Part shown: piece after piece, positions 39,175 to 49,608 of the stretch
How positions within the stretch are numbered: the first letter of the stretch is position 1
Layout of the letters: each line of letters starts with the position of its first letter
Assembly: GCA_009993955.1 (NCBI GenBank)
Contig: JAACSL010000008.1
Coordinates: forward strand, 1-64,000
Source: Paraglaciecola sp.
GTDB lineage: Bacteria; Pseudomonadota; Gammaproteobacteria; Enterobacterales; Alteromonadaceae
Direction: 5' to 3'
Length of the DNA stretch: 64,000 bases
Notes under the pieces: generated by a model
Databases searched by the model: none
The model's input: the letters and a program-made list of their open reading frames with translations, nothing else
What the model was told of the DNA's origin: nothing
Made by a program: the position numbers and the translations under genes

Positions 39175-40902
39175 TCACAGTGGGTAGGTAAACTTCAGTA
39201 GCACCAACACAATGCTTGAGTAACACACTGACACCGGTAAACCTATTTTTACAAAGTGTTTAAGTTTGTAATTGGTGGCACTAAAGACCAGCAAATTAGT
39301 TTGGTAACCGTAAGGCGATATAAAACTGGCGCTGGCGGCAAACGCCACGGCCAAGGCAAACGGCATCAACTCAACTTGCATAACCTGCGCAATCCCATAG
39401 GCAAAGGGAAACATTAAGGCTGCCGCCGCGTTATTAGTGACCACTTCGGTTAATAACAAGGTGGCAAGGTAGACCGTCACCAACGCAACAAATGGGCTGG
39501 TGTTAGTGACTAAGGGAGCTAATACCTCGGTAAGGTTATCAATGACACCCGCCCGCTCCAAACCAGTGGCTAAACTCAAGGCGCCGACTATCACCACAAT
39601 CAAATTCAATGGCAAGTTACGTTTGATTTCCGCATTCGAGGTCACGCCGCTCACCACCAGCGCAGCCAGTAAAAATAATAAGCCGGTGGCTAAGGACAAG
39701 ATAGACGTGGCGGCTAAACCAACCACCAGAAGAAAACCAAAGAGGGTGAGGTATTCTTGTTTGAGGCTTAACTTGGTCGGCATTTTCTTTTCCGACAAAA
39801 TGAAAAAGTTTTTTGCTAAGTTATGGCGGCTCAAAAAATCCGGGCCGGTAGCGAGCAACAAAAAATCACCGGCTTGTAACTTAATCTCGCCTAATTTACC
39901 GCTTAAGGCTTCACCGTCGCGACGGATGGCTACCACTGCAGCATCAAACAGGGCGCGAAAGCCCACCGCTTTGAGGGTGTAACCAATGATTTGTGCTCGA
40001 TTAGAGATAATCACCTCAGTGAGGTTGTCACGCAGCAGACCGTTTGATTCCGCGAATAAACTTAAACCTTTAATGTGACTGAGATTGCCCACATGTTGGA
40101 TATTGCCTGTAAAAATTAACTTGTCGTTGGCTTCGATCACCAAATCGGGAGACACGGGGGTGATCAATTTATTATTACGCACCACTTCGACTAAAAACAA
40201 CTCGGGTAGGTTTCGCAGATGGTTGTCTTCGACACTTTTGCCCACCAGTTCTGAATCCACCGCGACTTTGGCTTCAATAAAATAACTGGTGTACTTGCCG
40301 CTTTTATTCTCAATATCGGGTAACCAAGGGGCGAGTAAAAACATCAATAAACCACAACTTAGGCCAGCCACCATGCCATAGAGGGTAAAATCCCAAAAAT
40401 TGAAGCCAGCATGGCCATGTTCAATTAAAAAGCTGTCGACAATTAAGTTAGTTGAGGTGCCGATTAGCGTTACTGTTCCCCCCAGTATGGCAATGTAGGA
40501 AAGGGGAATAAGCAGCTTTGACGCCGGATGATATTGATTTTGTTTTACCGGACCAATCAAGCTGGCAACCACCGCAGTATTGTTCAAAAGTGCAGAAGAA
40601 AAGAAGGTTAAGCCAAATAGACGCCAGTAACTTTGTCGATAGCTGGCCGTGACCAATGTGCGTCCCAATCGTTTAATCAAGGAGGTTTTGTCTACCGCAT
40701 TGCTCACTATTAACAAGAGCACCAAGGTGATGAGCCCCTGATTGGTGAAATTTGTAATGATGTCTTTAATGGTCAGTTGCTGGCTGACAATCAGAATTAG
40801 TAAGGAACCCGCAAAAATAGATGAAGGCCGCTTATTGGTCGCGATGAGCGCGATAATGGTACTGGCGAAAATCGCCAGTACCAACAGTTGATTGACGTTC
40901 AT
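39175..40902 (-). CDS. SLC13/DASS-type permease with two RCK_C domains, probable sulfate importer
   Basis: A 575-residue inner-membrane transporter. Hydrophobic helices cover residues 1-190 and 370-575. Between them lie two TrkA-C (RCK_C) modules, visible as VGKSVEDNHLRNLPELFLVEVVRN and later IIGYTLKAVGFRALFDAAVVAIRRDGEAL. SLC13 signatures NNTAVVASLIGPV and VVTNNAAAALMFPFAYG are present. It is the last gene of the cysD-cysC-cysQ-cysN cluster (12-base gap), so sulfate uptake is the likely role. Membrane proteins of this type replace CysTWA in several marine bacteria. Confidence 0.87.
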   Translation of the reverse strand: MNVNQLLVLAIFASTIIALIATNKRPSSIFAGSLLILIVSQQLTIKDIITNFTNQGLITLVLLLIVSNAVDKTSLIKRLGRTLVTASYRQSYWRLFGLTFFSSALLNNTAVVASLIGPVKQNQYHPASKLLIPLSYIAILGGTVTLIGTSTNLIVDSFLIEHGHAGFNFWDFTLYGMVAGLSCGLLMFLLAPWLPDIENKSGKYTSYFIEAKVAVDSELVGKSVEDNHLRNLPELFLVEVVRNNKLITPVSPDLVIEANDKLIFTGNIQHVGNLSHIKGLSLFAESNGLLRDNLTEVIISNRAQIIGYTLKAVGFRALFDAAVVAIRRDGEALSGKLGEIKLQAGDFLLLATGPDFLSRHNLAKNFFILSEKKMPTKLSLKQEYLTLFGFLLVVGLAATSILSLATGLLFLLAALVVSGVTSNAEIKRNLPLNLIVVIVGALSLATGLERAGVIDNLTEVLAPLVTNTSPFVALVTVYLATLLLTEVVTNNAAAALMFPFAYGIAQVMQVELMPFALAVAFAASASFISPYGYQTNLLVFSATNYKLKHFVKIGLPVSVCYSSIVLVLLKFTYPL

Positions 40903-40914
40903 AGAGCCTTGTTG

Positions 40915-42333
40915 TTACGAGAGTTGACTAATATCAGCAGCATTCCAATGAGGGAAATGTTTTCTGATCAAGGCATTAAGCTCAAGTTCAAATTCAGAGT
41001 GAGCATTGGCATTGCTCTGAGTATTTTGCTTGGCCACATCGATGATCATGCCCGCGCCTACCGTGCCGTTGGTGATGCGATCTATGATTATAAACGCACC
41101 GGTACTACGGTTTTTGGTGTAGGGATCACAGGCTACGGGTTGAGTTAGTTTGATTGAGCCAACGGCAATCTCATTCAAATTTAAACGCACCGCTTCTTTG
41201 TGTTCCAAAGAATTTACATCAATTTGGTATTCGATATCCGTGACACTGCCGGGCACAAACTTGGTGGCAAATTTAAAACCGTATTGCTTGTTAGGCATCA
41301 GCGGTTCTTCACTCATCCACACTAGGTTAGTGCGGTAGTGATTGCTGTGCAGGGGCAAATTGTCACTCTTAACAATCATGTCACCACGAGAAATATCGAT
41401 TTCGTCGACTAAAGTCAGGGTGGTGGTAAGCGGCGTATGCACACTTTCATGCTCACCCTCGTAATTGACGATTGATTTAATGGTTGATTGTTTACCTGAG
41501 GGCAGGGCAGTGATCCGATCGCCAACCTTTATTTCACCCGATACCACAGTACCAGCAAAACCACGGAAATTTAGGTTGGGGCGATTGACGTATTGCACGG
41601 GGAAGCGGAAATCCTCAAGGTTGTAGTCATGTTCTACTTTGATATTTTCCAACATTACCATCAAGGTTTCACCCTTGTACCAAGGTGTATGTTCACTGAT
41701 ATTTACCACGTTATCACCCTCAAGAGCAGACAAAGGGATGAACTGAATATCAGGGATGGTTAACTGTATAGAAAACTCTAAATAGTCAGCCTTGATTTTC
41801 TCATAGACCGCCTCGCTGTAGTCCTTTAAGTCCATTTTATTCACGGCAACAATAACGTGTTTAATGCCTAATAATGATACTAAAAAGGAGTGGCGGCGGG
41901 TTTGCGTTTTAACCCCAGCCCGGGCATCGATGAGTATGATGGCCACATCACAGTTTGATGCACCAGTCACCATGTTACGGGTATATTGCTCATGTCCAGG
42001 GGTGTCTGCGATGATAAATTTACGTTTGTCAGTAGAGAAATAACGGTAGGCTACGTCAATGGTAATGCCTTGTTCACGTTCTGATTGCAGGCCATCAACC
42101 AACAAGGCCAAATCCACCCGTTCTCCGGTGGTGCCAGACTTCTTGCTGTCCTTGGTAATCGCGGCTAGCTGATCTTCAAAGATCATCTTTGAGTCATGCA
42201 GCAAACGGCCAATCAAGGTACTTTTTCCATCGTCCACACTGCCGCAAGTTAAGAAACGCAGCATGTCTTTTTTCTCGTGTTGTTCGAGATAGCCTAGGAT
42301 GTCGGCTTGTAATAAGGCATTTTCGCTATTCAT
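40915..42333 (-). CDS. cysN: sulfate adenylyltransferase GTPase subunit
   Basis: With CysD forms ATP sulfurylase, using GTP hydrolysis to drive APS synthesis. It has 472 residues: P-loop [31 protein letters not shown] and VNKMDL as G1, G3 and G4 motifs, then EF-Tu-like beta domains. No APS kinase domain is fused; a separate cysC is present. Unusually, it is not next to cysD: cysC and cysQ lie between them. It starts three bases after cysQ. Confidence 0.96.
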   Translation of the reverse strand: MNSENALLQADILGYLEQHEKKDMLRFLTCGSVDDGKSTLIGRLLHDSKMIFEDQLAAITKDSKKSGTTGERVDLALLVDGLQSEREQGITIDVAYRYFSTDKRKFIIADTPGHEQYTRNMVTGASNCDVAIILIDARAGVKTQTRRHSFLVSLLGIKHVIVAVNKMDLKDYSEAVYEKIKADYLEFSIQLTIPDIQFIPLSALEGDNVVNISEHTPWYKGETLMVMLENIKVEHDYNLEDFRFPVQYVNRPNLNFRGFAGTVVSGEIKVGDRITALPSGKQSTIKSIVNYEGEHESVHTPLTTTLTLVDEIDISRGDMIVKSDNLPLHSNHYRTNLVWMSEEPLMPNKQYGFKFATKFVPGSVTDIEYQIDVNSLEHKEAVRLNLNEIAVGSIKLTQPVACDPYTKNRSTGAFIIIDRITNGTVGAGMIIDVAKQNTQSNANAHSEFELELNALIRKHFPHWNAADISQLS

Positions 42334-42336
42334 AAT

Positions 42337-43125
42337 TCAGCAACTCACTAAAAAATAAGGGTTTAATACGGATTCTTTTTGATTGTAACGCAAAGGGAGG
42401 GCATCTTTGCTCAGACCCTGGGCGGGGTCAGTAATAACGGTGACCTTACCGCCAGCCGCCTCAACCACTGCCTGCGCTGCGGCGGTATCCCATTCTGATG
42501 TGGGGCCAAGTCGTGGATACAGGTGGGCGGCGCCTTCAGCCACTAAACATAGCTTTAACGAACTGCCCATGGCGATGAGCTCAGCTTCACCCCCTAAGCT
42601 ATCTAAAAAAGCTTGAATTTCAGGGCTTTGATGGGAACGACTGCCCACCACTTTCCATTGTTCGTTACCTTGATGAGGGCGAGGGGCAATGGCTTTGCGT
42701 TCACCATCGGATATTTTATACGCACCTTGACCAAACACGCCCACATAGGTTTGTTTTAGCACCGGCGCATAGACCACACCAAACACCGGTTTGCCATCAT
42801 CAATAAGCGCGATATTAACAGTGAACTCCCCATTTTTTTTGATAAATTCTTTGGTGCCATCCAGCGGATCAACCAGCCAATAACGTTGCCACTGACTGCG
42901 CTCTGCCCAAGATATGCTGGCTGATTCTTCAGACAAGATGGGTAATTCAGACAACGCTGTTAGGCCAGCAACAATACTGTGATGAGCTGCAAGATCGGCT
43001 TCGGTGAGTGGACTGGCATCGGTTTTTTCATAAACGCTAAAATCCTTAGCATAAATGCCCATGATTTTTGCACCGGCGGCATGGGCGATATCCACGACAC
43101 CATTAATCAAACGAGGCTCAAGCAT
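42337..43125 (-). CDS. cysQ: 3'(2'),5'-bisphosphate nucleotidase
   Basis: Removes the 3'-phosphate of PAP (and possibly PAPS), preventing accumulation of this inhibitory by-product of sulfate reduction. The 262-residue inositol-monophosphatase-fold protein has the metal sites EES after PILSE, WLVDPLDGTKEF and SEWDTAAAQAVVEAAGG. It overlaps cysC by 8 bases and precedes cysN by 3, so it is an integral part of the operon. Confidence 0.94.
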   Translation of the reverse strand: MLEPRLINGVVDIAHAAGAKIMGIYAKDFSVYEKTDASPLTEADLAAHHSIVAGLTALSELPILSEESASISWAERSQWQRYWLVDPLDGTKEFIKKNGEFTVNIALIDDGKPVFGVVYAPVLKQTYVGVFGQGAYKISDGERKAIAPRPHQGNEQWKVVGSRSHQSPEIQAFLDSLGGEAELIAMGSSLKLCLVAEGAAHLYPRLGPTSEWDTAAAQAVVEAAGGKVTVITDPAQGLSKDALPLRYNQKESVLNPYFLVSC

Positions 43126-43720
43126 GTGCCAAATATCCTTTTAGTTGCAACAAAGCAAACAATTGCTCCGCTGACTCTTCAGCACTTTGCCCGCTGTATT
43201 CTAAGACAATCTCTGCGGCCTTAGGGGCTTCATAAGGAGAGGTGATCCCAGTGAAATCTTTGATGTCACCTTGCCTTGCCTTCTGATACAAACCTTTAGG
43301 GTCACGTTTTTCACACACTTCCAATGGGGTATTGATAAACACTTCTATAAATTCACCTGCTTCAAGCAGGCCACGGCAGTAGTCTCGATCTTCCTGGAAG
43401 GGCGAGATAAATGCAGTGATCACCATTAGGCCCGCATCCACAAACAACTTAGACACTTCACTGATACGACGGATGTTTTCTACCCGTTCTTTATCTGAAA
43501 ATCCCAGATCACCACACAAGCCATGGCGCACATTGTCACCATCTAACAAGTAGGTATGTTTGTTGTGTTCAGCGAGTTTTTTCTCTAATAAGTTTGCAAT
43601 TGTCGACTTGCCAGAACCACTTAATCCGGTTAACCAAATCACGCAAGGTTTTTGCTGCTTAGCCGCACCGCGGCGCTGTTTGTCGACCTCATGCTGATGC
43701 CATACGATATTGGTTGCCAT
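43118..43720 (-). CDS. cysC: adenylylsulfate kinase
   Basis: Phosphorylates APS to PAPS. It has 200 residues with a P-loop in WLTGLSGSGKSTIANLLEKKL and the family motifs LLDGDNVRHGLCGDLGFSDKERVENIRR, VITAFISPFQEDRDYCR and FTGITSPYEAP. Its ATG shares one base with the cysD stop (TAATG). Confidence 0.96.
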   Translation of the reverse strand: MATNIVWHQHEVDKQRRGAAKQQKPCVIWLTGLSGSGKSTIANLLEKKLAEHNKHTYLLDGDNVRHGLCGDLGFSDKERVENIRRISEVSKLFVDAGLMVITAFISPFQEDRDYCRGLLEAGEFIEVFINTPLEVCEKRDPKGLYQKARQGDIKDFTGITSPYEAPKAAEIVLEYSGQSAEESAEQLFALLQLKGYLAHA

Positions 43721-44634
43721 TAGAAATAACCCTCCATTTTTTTCTTCTCCATGGAACCAGACGAGTCATGGTCAATCACACGCCCCTGACGTTCTGACGT
43801 TTTGGTGAGTAGCATTTCTTGAATCACAGCTGGCAGGGTATCGGCGGTAGATTCCACAGCACCGGTTAAGGGATAACAACCAAGGGTTCTAAAACGCACC
43901 GAGCGCATTTGTGGCGTTTCACCGGGATTGAGTGGCATACGATCGTCATCCACCATGATCAATACGCCATCACGCTCAACCACTGGACGTGGTTTAGCCA
44001 AATACAAACTGGGGATTTCAATATTTTCTAAATAGATGTATTGCCAAATGTCTAATTCTGTCCAGTTCGACATGGGAAATACCCGAATACTCTCGCCCTT
44101 GTTGATCTGCGAGTTATAAATATTCCACAGTTCTGGGCGTTGATTTTTTGGATCCCAACGATGGTTGTCATCACGGAACGAATACACTCGCTCTTTAGCC
44201 CGTGACTTTTCTTCGTCTCGACGAGCACCACCAAACGCCGCATCAAATTTGTATTTATTCAGAGCTTGTTTCAGGCTGGCGGTTTTCATGATGTCGGTAT
44301 GTTTGGCACTCCCGTGAGTAAAAGGCCCAACATTCATGGCCACCCCTTCTTGATTGATATGCACCAACAGGTCTAGGTCATGTTTGGCGGCCATGCGATC
44401 ACGGAACTCAATCATTTCACGGAATTTCCAAGTCGTGTCCACATGTAACAGTGGAAACGGGATCTTGCCAGGTGCAAACGCTTTACGCGCTAAATGCAGC
44501 AATACCGAGGAATCTTTACCCACGGAATACAACATCACGGGGTTATCAAACTCAGCGGCGACTTCCCGAAAGATATGAATACTCTCAGCTTCGAGCTGTT
44601 TTAAATGGGTTACGGTAGGTATCGAGGTCGACAT
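43720..44634 (-). CDS. cysD: sulfate adenylyltransferase subunit 2
   Basis: Catalytic subunit of ATP sulfurylase, making APS from ATP and sulfate. The 304-residue PP-loop protein has [54 protein letters not shown] and [17 protein letters not shown] start at ATG 44634 (AAGAGAAC upstream); the frame remains open for 12 more codons, but E. coli CysD length favours the shorter form. It is the first gene of a five-gene operon. Confidence 0.96.
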   Translation of the reverse strand: MSTSIPTVTHLKQLEAESIHIFREVAAEFDNPVMLYSVGKDSSVLLHLARKAFAPGKIPFPLLHVDTTWKFREMIEFRDRMAAKHDLDLLVHINQEGVAMNVGPFTHGSAKHTDIMKTASLKQALNKYKFDAAFGGARRDEEKSRAKERVYSFRDDNHRWDPKNQRPELWNIYNSQINKGESIRVFPMSNWTELDIWQYIYLENIEIPSLYLAKPRPVVERDGVLIMVDDDRMPLNPGETPQMRSVRFRTLGCYPLTGAVESTADTLPAVIQEMLLTKTSERQGRVIDHDSSGSMEKKKMEGYF

Positions 44635-44825
44635 ATAAAGTTCTCTTGCTGGATTTAAGGTATATACCAATTAATTCTATACTTAGAACATAACATAAAA
44701 TAGCCACTAGTAAGTATAAAATTTTTATGACACGGGCTTTAGTTCATCTTGGACTGATTTAGAAGGGAAGTTTCCAACGCTGAAACCTGAAAAAAATAAA
44801 ATCAATAAGAAAATTGCCTGCCACC

Positions 44826-46040
44826 TTAGAGCATGGCAACCCTTTCGGTGGCCCAGTTCAGGGCTTGTGCAAAATGTTGCATAGCCACGTCATGGTCATA
44901 ACCTAATCTTATGCATTGTTGTTCTGCTAATAGCCATTCGGCGCGTTCTAGGTGTTCACACAACTTCACGAGCTCGGCTGCTTCCCCCTGTTTTTTAATT
45001 AAGGCATCTTTCATTTCATCAGCAATGGGAAGTTTTTCCATTAACTCGCCAATATCAGCATCCACCATGGCATCAATTAACGATAACAAACCCACCAAAA
45101 ACGCCGAGGAGTGTTCTGAACCTTTATGTTTGGTCAACATTAATTCATTAAAGCGCGCCCTGACTAACGACATGACAGTTAATTCAGCAGGTTTACCTTG
45201 ACTAAATTGCGCCGTGAAAAGTAATGAGATAAAGCGTTTTAGCTCGGCGGCACCCAACATGACCAGGGCTTGTTTGATGGTGGCTATTTGGCTGGCCCGC
45301 TTAAAAAACGGAGACTGTGCATAACGCAACAATTTAAAGGCTAAATCAACGTCACTCTCAAAAATCGCGGTGACTTTAGCCAGGTTGGGTTCACTACTGT
45401 TGATTTCTTCCATCAGCTTAATCAAAGACATCTGTGACGGTTTGAAGGAAATCGAGCGGATCACCTCAGGTTTGCTGAAAAAATAGCCTTGGAAATAGAC
45501 ACAGCCCAGTGCTACGGCCTGTTGGTATTCCTCGTAGTTTTCGATTTTTTCGGCCAACAACTTAATGTGAGGGAAATCCTTAATTTCCAAGAATATCTGC
45601 TGGATTTGCTCAGGTGTAGAGAGTTGGTAATCCAATTTGATGATATCAATATAGGGAAAAAAGTGTCGCCAGAGAGGGTCATGTTCATAATCATCGAGGG
45701 CCAGCATATAGCCCTTTTCTTTTAACTCAATACACGCTTGCAATAAACGTTTACCGGGTTTGGCGGTTTCTAAGATTTCTACCACGATTTGCTCTTTGGG
45801 TAACAGCAAGGGGTAACCGTCTAGCAATGATGCTTGGGTAAAGTTGATAAAAGCCAATGTGCCCTTAGTCAGGGTTTCAAGGCCTAAGTTAAACTGCAAA
45901 CCTTCAATTAATTTGGCCGTTGCCTGGTCGTCATTTATTTGTGGAAAAACGTTTTCGAGACTTTGGCGAAACAATAATTCATAAGCAAATAAGGTTTTAT
46001 CCAGATTTAAAATGGGTTGACGTGCTGCATAAAAACTCAA
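44826..46040 (-). CDS. EAL-HDOD (YuxH family) signalling protein
   Basis: A 404-residue protein with an N-terminal EAL-type domain (about 1-200) and a C-terminal HDOD domain (about 205-400). EAL motifs are partly kept: YELLFR in place of EAL, VVEILE, LALDDYEHD in place of DDFGTG, IKLDY, LLAEKIE and FQGYFFSKP. The loop between the two Asp-containing motifs is not canonical, so c-di-GMP hydrolysis is doubtful and ligand sensing more likely. The start is TTG with AAGGGG seven bases upstream. YuxH-type proteins influence motility and biofilm in Vibrio. Confidence 0.87.
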   Translation of the reverse strand: MSFYAARQPILNLDKTLFAYELLFRQSLENVFPQINDDQATAKLIEGLQFNLGLETLTKGTLAFINFTQASLLDGYPLLLPKEQIVVEILETAKPGKRLLQACIELKEKGYMLALDDYEHDPLWRHFFPYIDIIKLDYQLSTPEQIQQIFLEIKDFPHIKLLAEKIENYEEYQQAVALGCVYFQGYFFSKPEVIRSISFKPSQMSLIKLMEEINSSEPNLAKVTAIFESDVDLAFKLLRYAQSPFFKRASQIATIKQALVMLGAAELKRFISLLFTAQFSQGKPAELTVMSLVRARFNELMLTKHKGSEHSSAFLVGLLSLIDAMVDADIGELMEKLPIADEMKDALIKKQGEAAELVKLCEHLERAEWLLAEQQCIRLGYDHDVAMQHFAQALNWATERVAML

Positions 46041-46064
46041 CTTTTATCCCCTTACAAACGGTGA

Positions 46065-47594
46065 CTAGCCTTTAACATCGTTATTTTTCACTGCAAATAC
46101 CTGAGCAACGCGGTGGAATGTGGTAGCGACATTGTTGTCAACTTGTTTGCCAAGCAAACTGACTACAACAATGGTAGCACTGCATACCATAAAGCCAGGA
46201 ATAATTTCGTATATCCAAGCACTTGGTGCTTCACCCATAATGGTGAATGGTGCATATATCCAGAGTAAAACGGTAATAGCGCCAGCCAACATGCCACTTA
46301 TTGCTGCGGCCCTTGTCATACGCACCCAAAACAAACTGATCAACACAACCGGGCCAAATGCTGCACCAAAGCCGGCCCAAGCATTGCTGACGATGGATAA
46401 GATAGAGCTATCTCGATCAAAAGCGATCAATATTGCCACCATTGCCACTAAGGCCACCGACACTCTACCGGCAATGACTAATTCTTTTTGACTTGCTTGG
46501 CGACGGAAAAACAAATGATACACATCGCCGGTTAGTGAGCTGGATGTCACCAATAGTTGTGACGAGATAGTGCTCATGATGGCAGCCAAAATGGCGGCCA
46601 ACAAAAAGCCGCTGATCAGGGGATGAAACAGTAGAGTAGATAAATAAATAAAGATAGTTTCTGGGTCAATCATGCTGCCGTGTTGGCTTTGCACATAGGC
46701 TTTGCCTAATAAGCCAGTGGTAAGCGCACCAATGACGGTAATGATCATCCAGCTCATGCCTATGCGTCTTGCTGTCGCCATGTCATTGACTGAACGAATG
46801 GCCATAAACCTGACAATAATGTGCGGTTGGCCAAAATAACCTAAACCCCAAGCCAGTAACGAAATAATGCCCAGAACCGTGATGCTCTGACCGTTTAGAG
46901 CATCGGTAAACATGTTGAGATAATTATATGGCTGACTTTCAAACTGGGTCACCGTGGCACTGAGGCCGCCTAAGTCAAATAAAACCACTACCGGCACTAA
47001 GATGAGAGCCACAAACATAATACAGCCCTGCACAAAATCCGTGATGCTGACCGCAAGAAATCCACCAAATAAAGTATAGGCGACAACCACGCCGGCCGTG
47101 ACATAAAGCCCAAGTTCGTAACTCATGGAAAAAGACGACTCAAATAGTTTACCGCCAGCAACCAAACCTGAAGCGGTATACAGGGCAAAAAACACAATGA
47201 TCACCAGTGATGAAATTAAACGTAAGCTATGACTTTTATCATTAAAGCGATTTTCAAAATAATCAGGAATGGTAATGGCGTTATTGGCGTATTCGGTATA
47301 AACCCTGAGGCGAGGTGCAACCAAGAGGTAGTTAAAATATGCACCGATTATCAGACCTACACCAATCCAAGCACTGGATAAGCCAGAGAGATAGATTGCA
47401 CCCGGCAGGCCCATCAACATCCAGCCACTCATATCAGATGCCCCCGCCGACAAAGCCATTACCTTTGGACTAAGACTGCGGCCACCAAGCATATAGCCGG
47501 CCACATCAGTGTTGGCTTGCTTAAATGAAAATAAACCGATGCCAAGTACCACGGCAAAATACACGGCGAGGGAGACAAATGTTGCGGGTTCCAT
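46065..47594 (-). CDS. putP: sodium/proline symporter
   Basis: Inner-membrane Na+/proline symporter of the SSS family, 509 residues with about 13 hydrophobic segments. Signatures: MLGGRSLSPKVMALSAGASDMSGWMLMGLPGAIYLSG near the N-terminus, GGFLAVSITDFVQG, GYFGQPHIIVRFMAIRS and SAIMSTISSQLLVTSSSL-like LAAIMSTISSQLLVTSS. These match PutP rather than other SSS members. AAGAGAA precedes the ATG. It is divergent from an acetyltransferase gene. Confidence 0.94.
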   Translation of the reverse strand: MEPATFVSLAVYFAVVLGIGLFSFKQANTDVAGYMLGGRSLSPKVMALSAGASDMSGWMLMGLPGAIYLSGLSSAWIGVGLIIGAYFNYLLVAPRLRVYTEYANNAITIPDYFENRFNDKSHSLRLISSLVIIVFFALYTASGLVAGGKLFESSFSMSYELGLYVTAGVVVAYTLFGGFLAVSITDFVQGCIMFVALILVPVVVLFDLGGLSATVTQFESQPYNYLNMFTDALNGQSITVLGIISLLAWGLGYFGQPHIIVRFMAIRSVNDMATARRIGMSWMIITVIGALTTGLLGKAYVQSQHGSMIDPETIFIYLSTLLFHPLISGFLLAAILAAIMSTISSQLLVTSSSLTGDVYHLFFRRQASQKELVIAGRVSVALVAMVAILIAFDRDSSILSIVSNAWAGFGAAFGPVVLISLFWVRMTRAAAISGMLAGAITVLLWIYAPFTIMGEAPSAWIYEIIPGFMVCSATIVVVSLLGKQVDNNVATTFHRVAQVFAVKNNDVKG

Positions 47595-47670
47595 GCTGTT
47601 CTCTTCTTGTTTGAATGCGAAGGCGGTGCTTAAATACGCGCACCAGATGAATCACCATGCTAACAATAGA

Positions 47671-48162
47671 ATGAGTTTTTCTCCAGTTATATCAAGCTTT
47701 TATCTCGAAACTAAAGCCTTTTCGGCTTTAAGTTTGGGTGAATTTTATGCCGTGGCCAAGCTTCGCCAAGACGTGTTTATTTTGGATCAGCAAAGCTTTT
47801 ATCAAGATTTAGATGGCTTTGATCAACACGCGCAACATTTTATGTGTTACGCCAATGCCAGCAAACAAGAACTCACCGCTTATGCCCGCTACCGCTGTTT
47901 ACCGGCCCAAAATGAGGTATCAACAACGGTACAGATAGAGCGTATGGTGGTGGCTGCGCAATGGCGCGGCCAAGGCCTCGGAGAAACGTTAATGCAGGCA
48001 ATGTTGCAAGATATCAACATTCGTCATGTGTCTTGTGAAGTGAGGTTGTCAGCACAGTTAACTGCGCAAGCTTTTTATCACAAATTGGGTTTTGTAAGCC
48101 AAGGGGATATCTATGACGATGGGGGTATTGACCACATCTGCATGTTCAAAAAGACAGGCTAA
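47671..48162 (+). CDS. GNAT family N-acetyltransferase (ElaA-like)
   Basis: A 163-residue GNAT enzyme resembling ElaA: KLRQDVFILDQQSFYQDLDGFDQHAQHFM near the start, acetyl-CoA binding loop MVVAAQWRGQGLGETLMQAML, and FYHKLGFVSQGDIYDDGGIDHICMFK at the end. The frame is open far upstream over putP, but the domain begins at ATG 47671. The ribosome site is weak. Substrate unknown. Confidence 0.85.
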   Translation: MSFSPVISSFYLETKAFSALSLGEFYAVAKLRQDVFILDQQSFYQDLDGFDQHAQHFMCYANASKQELTAYARYRCLPAQNEVSTTVQIERMVVAAQWRGQGLGETLMQAMLQDINIRHVSCEVRLSAQLTAQAFYHKLGFVSQGDIYDDGGIDHICMFKKTG

Positions 48163-48164
48163 TA

Positions 48165-48190
48165 AAAAAGCCGACTTAAGTCGGCTTTGT
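48165..48190. terminator. bidirectional terminator
   Basis: A perfect 22-bp palindrome (48167-48188, core GCCGACTTAAGTCGGC) flanked by A-run and T-run lies between the convergent acetyltransferase and DUF3379 genes. It can function in both directions. Confidence 0.85.
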
Positions 48191-48204
48191 ATCACTTCTG
48201 GCGT

Positions 48205-48909
48205 CTATGCGGAAAACACCATGTTTTTTGCCAGTTTCTCTTTCATGGCTTTAACACTCTGATCTTCCTCACCCACCACCACAATACTGGCTTTTTGCAG
48301 ATTCATTGCCTCGCTCTTCCAACGACCCTCATGAAGGCTGTCAATGGCATAAGCGTCATTGTGTGGCACTACAAATACACTGACTTTACCTTGTTCACCC
48401 TGCATAACTAAATGCAAACTTTTGATGTGATTAAAATCGCAAAAGTTGGAGTAATAGACTTGGCCAACATTGCCGACTAATTCTCCACCAAACCTTGCTA
48501 GCTTTGCATTCACCTGCTGCAGAGAAATATCTTCATCGGCGCCTAAGGCATAATCTCCCTCGTGTAAGACATGGGCGATACCGTATTCACTGAGCCTTAA
48601 AATTTGGCTTTGTTGCCAAAAAATCACACTGAGGCCCACAACAAATACCACAGACGCAGCCATGGCAAACTGCCACATGTTACGTTTATGTTTTTGTTGC
48701 TGAACTTGCATGCTTTGGCGCAACAATAAACGATGGGCTAAGCCTTCTGGCACATCAATTTTGGCGGCCTGCTCCATTTTATTATTCAGCTGTTTTAATT
48801 CCTGCCAAAACGCTTGTTTTGTTGGATCTTTGGCCATGGCATCAATCACATTTGGATCATGCAGTTTTGGATCGGCCAGTAAACTACGACGAAACTCTAG
48901 ATCATCCAT
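48205..48909 (-). CDS. DUF3379 protein, probable anti-sigma factor
   Basis: A 234-residue single-pass membrane protein. A cytoplasmic N-domain (MDDLEFRRSLLADPKLHDPNVI, about residues 1-75) is followed by one TM segment (about 80-100) and a C-domain of mixed structure. It starts within the end of the ECF sigma gene (8-base overlap), which fits a membrane anti-sigma factor that holds the sigma factor until a signal arrives. The DUF3379 assignment is from recalled similarity to Shewanella/Vibrio proteins. Confidence 0.78.
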   Translation of the reverse strand: MDDLEFRRSLLADPKLHDPNVIDAMAKDPTKQAFWQELKQLNNKMEQAAKIDVPEGLAHRLLLRQSMQVQQQKHKRNMWQFAMAASVVFVVGLSVIFWQQSQILRLSEYGIAHVLHEGDYALGADEDISLQQVNAKLARFGGELVGNVGQVYYSNFCDFNHIKSLHLVMQGEQGKVSVFVVPHNDAYAIDSLHEGRWKSEAMNLQKASIVVVGEEDQSVKAMKEKLAKNMVFSA

Positions 48910-49459
48910 TGCTGCGACCTCTTTGTTCATTTGCGTTCTCTAGTGCCTCTTTTACTTGGTTACGTGCTCGAAATAAGCGGGTCATCACGGTATTTTTATT
49001 TAAATCTAACTGTTCAGCGATTTCATCGCCAGAATAGCCAAATACTATCTGTAACATCAGGGGTTCTCGGTACTCTTCACTCAGGGACGCCATAATGGTG
49101 CGTAGTTCCTGATGCTCTATGGCTACTTCATTACTGAATTGTTCATCGATGACAGCCACATCATCAATATCCACTAAATCAAACTGCTTACGTTCAAAAC
49201 GACGCGCGTTCTCACGGCGTAAAATGGTGATCAACCACGATTTGGCCGCTTTTTCGTCAACCAAGGAATCCAACGACTTCCATGCCCTGAGAAAGGTTTC
49301 TTGGGTGATGTCTTCGGCCACCGCTTTGTCTCTCACTAACCAATAGGCATAGCGAAAAATATCAGCGTGAAGGGCTAATACCAGGGTTTCATATCTTTTT
49401 TGTTTATTTGCCATGTCGCTAGAGACCGAGGCAGTTTGGCTTTGCTTTCGTGAAAACAT
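48902..49459 (-). CDS. ECF-type sigma-70 factor
   Basis: A 185-residue extracytoplasmic function sigma factor with region 2 (LALHADIFRYAYWLVRDKAVAEDITQETFLRAWKSLDS) and region 4 (LMLQIVFGYSGDEIAEQLDLNKNTVMTRLFRARNQVKEAL). There is no region 3. The ATG at 49459 has GGGA ahead; ATG 49414 is a weaker alternative. It is paired with the DUF3379 gene. It is on the same strand as the bat operon, 149 bases downstream of batD, so read-through from that operon is possible. Confidence 0.92.
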   Translation of the reverse strand: MFSRKQSQTASVSSDMANKQKRYETLVLALHADIFRYAYWLVRDKAVAEDITQETFLRAWKSLDSLVDEKAAKSWLITILRRENARRFERKQFDLVDIDDVAVIDEQFSNEVAIEHQELRTIMASLSEEYREPLMLQIVFGYSGDEIAEQLDLNKNTVMTRLFRARNQVKEALENANEQRGRSNG

Positions 49460-49608
49460 AATTAATTCCCAAGGTGCGCCACAGCGTTAAATCAGCCTAG
49501 TGTTGCGCATCATTCCTATGCCTTGGGTTATTATGCGGTATTCACGAGTAACAGCCTAGTGGCAATTTATCAGATAATATCAGCACCTCTGCTCACCCTG
49601 CTTTAGCC

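Noticed and set aside
39500-39982. 160-codon open frame on the plus strand
   Set aside because: Antisense to the SLC13 permease; Lys/Ala/Thr-rich with no recognisable domain or ribosome site.
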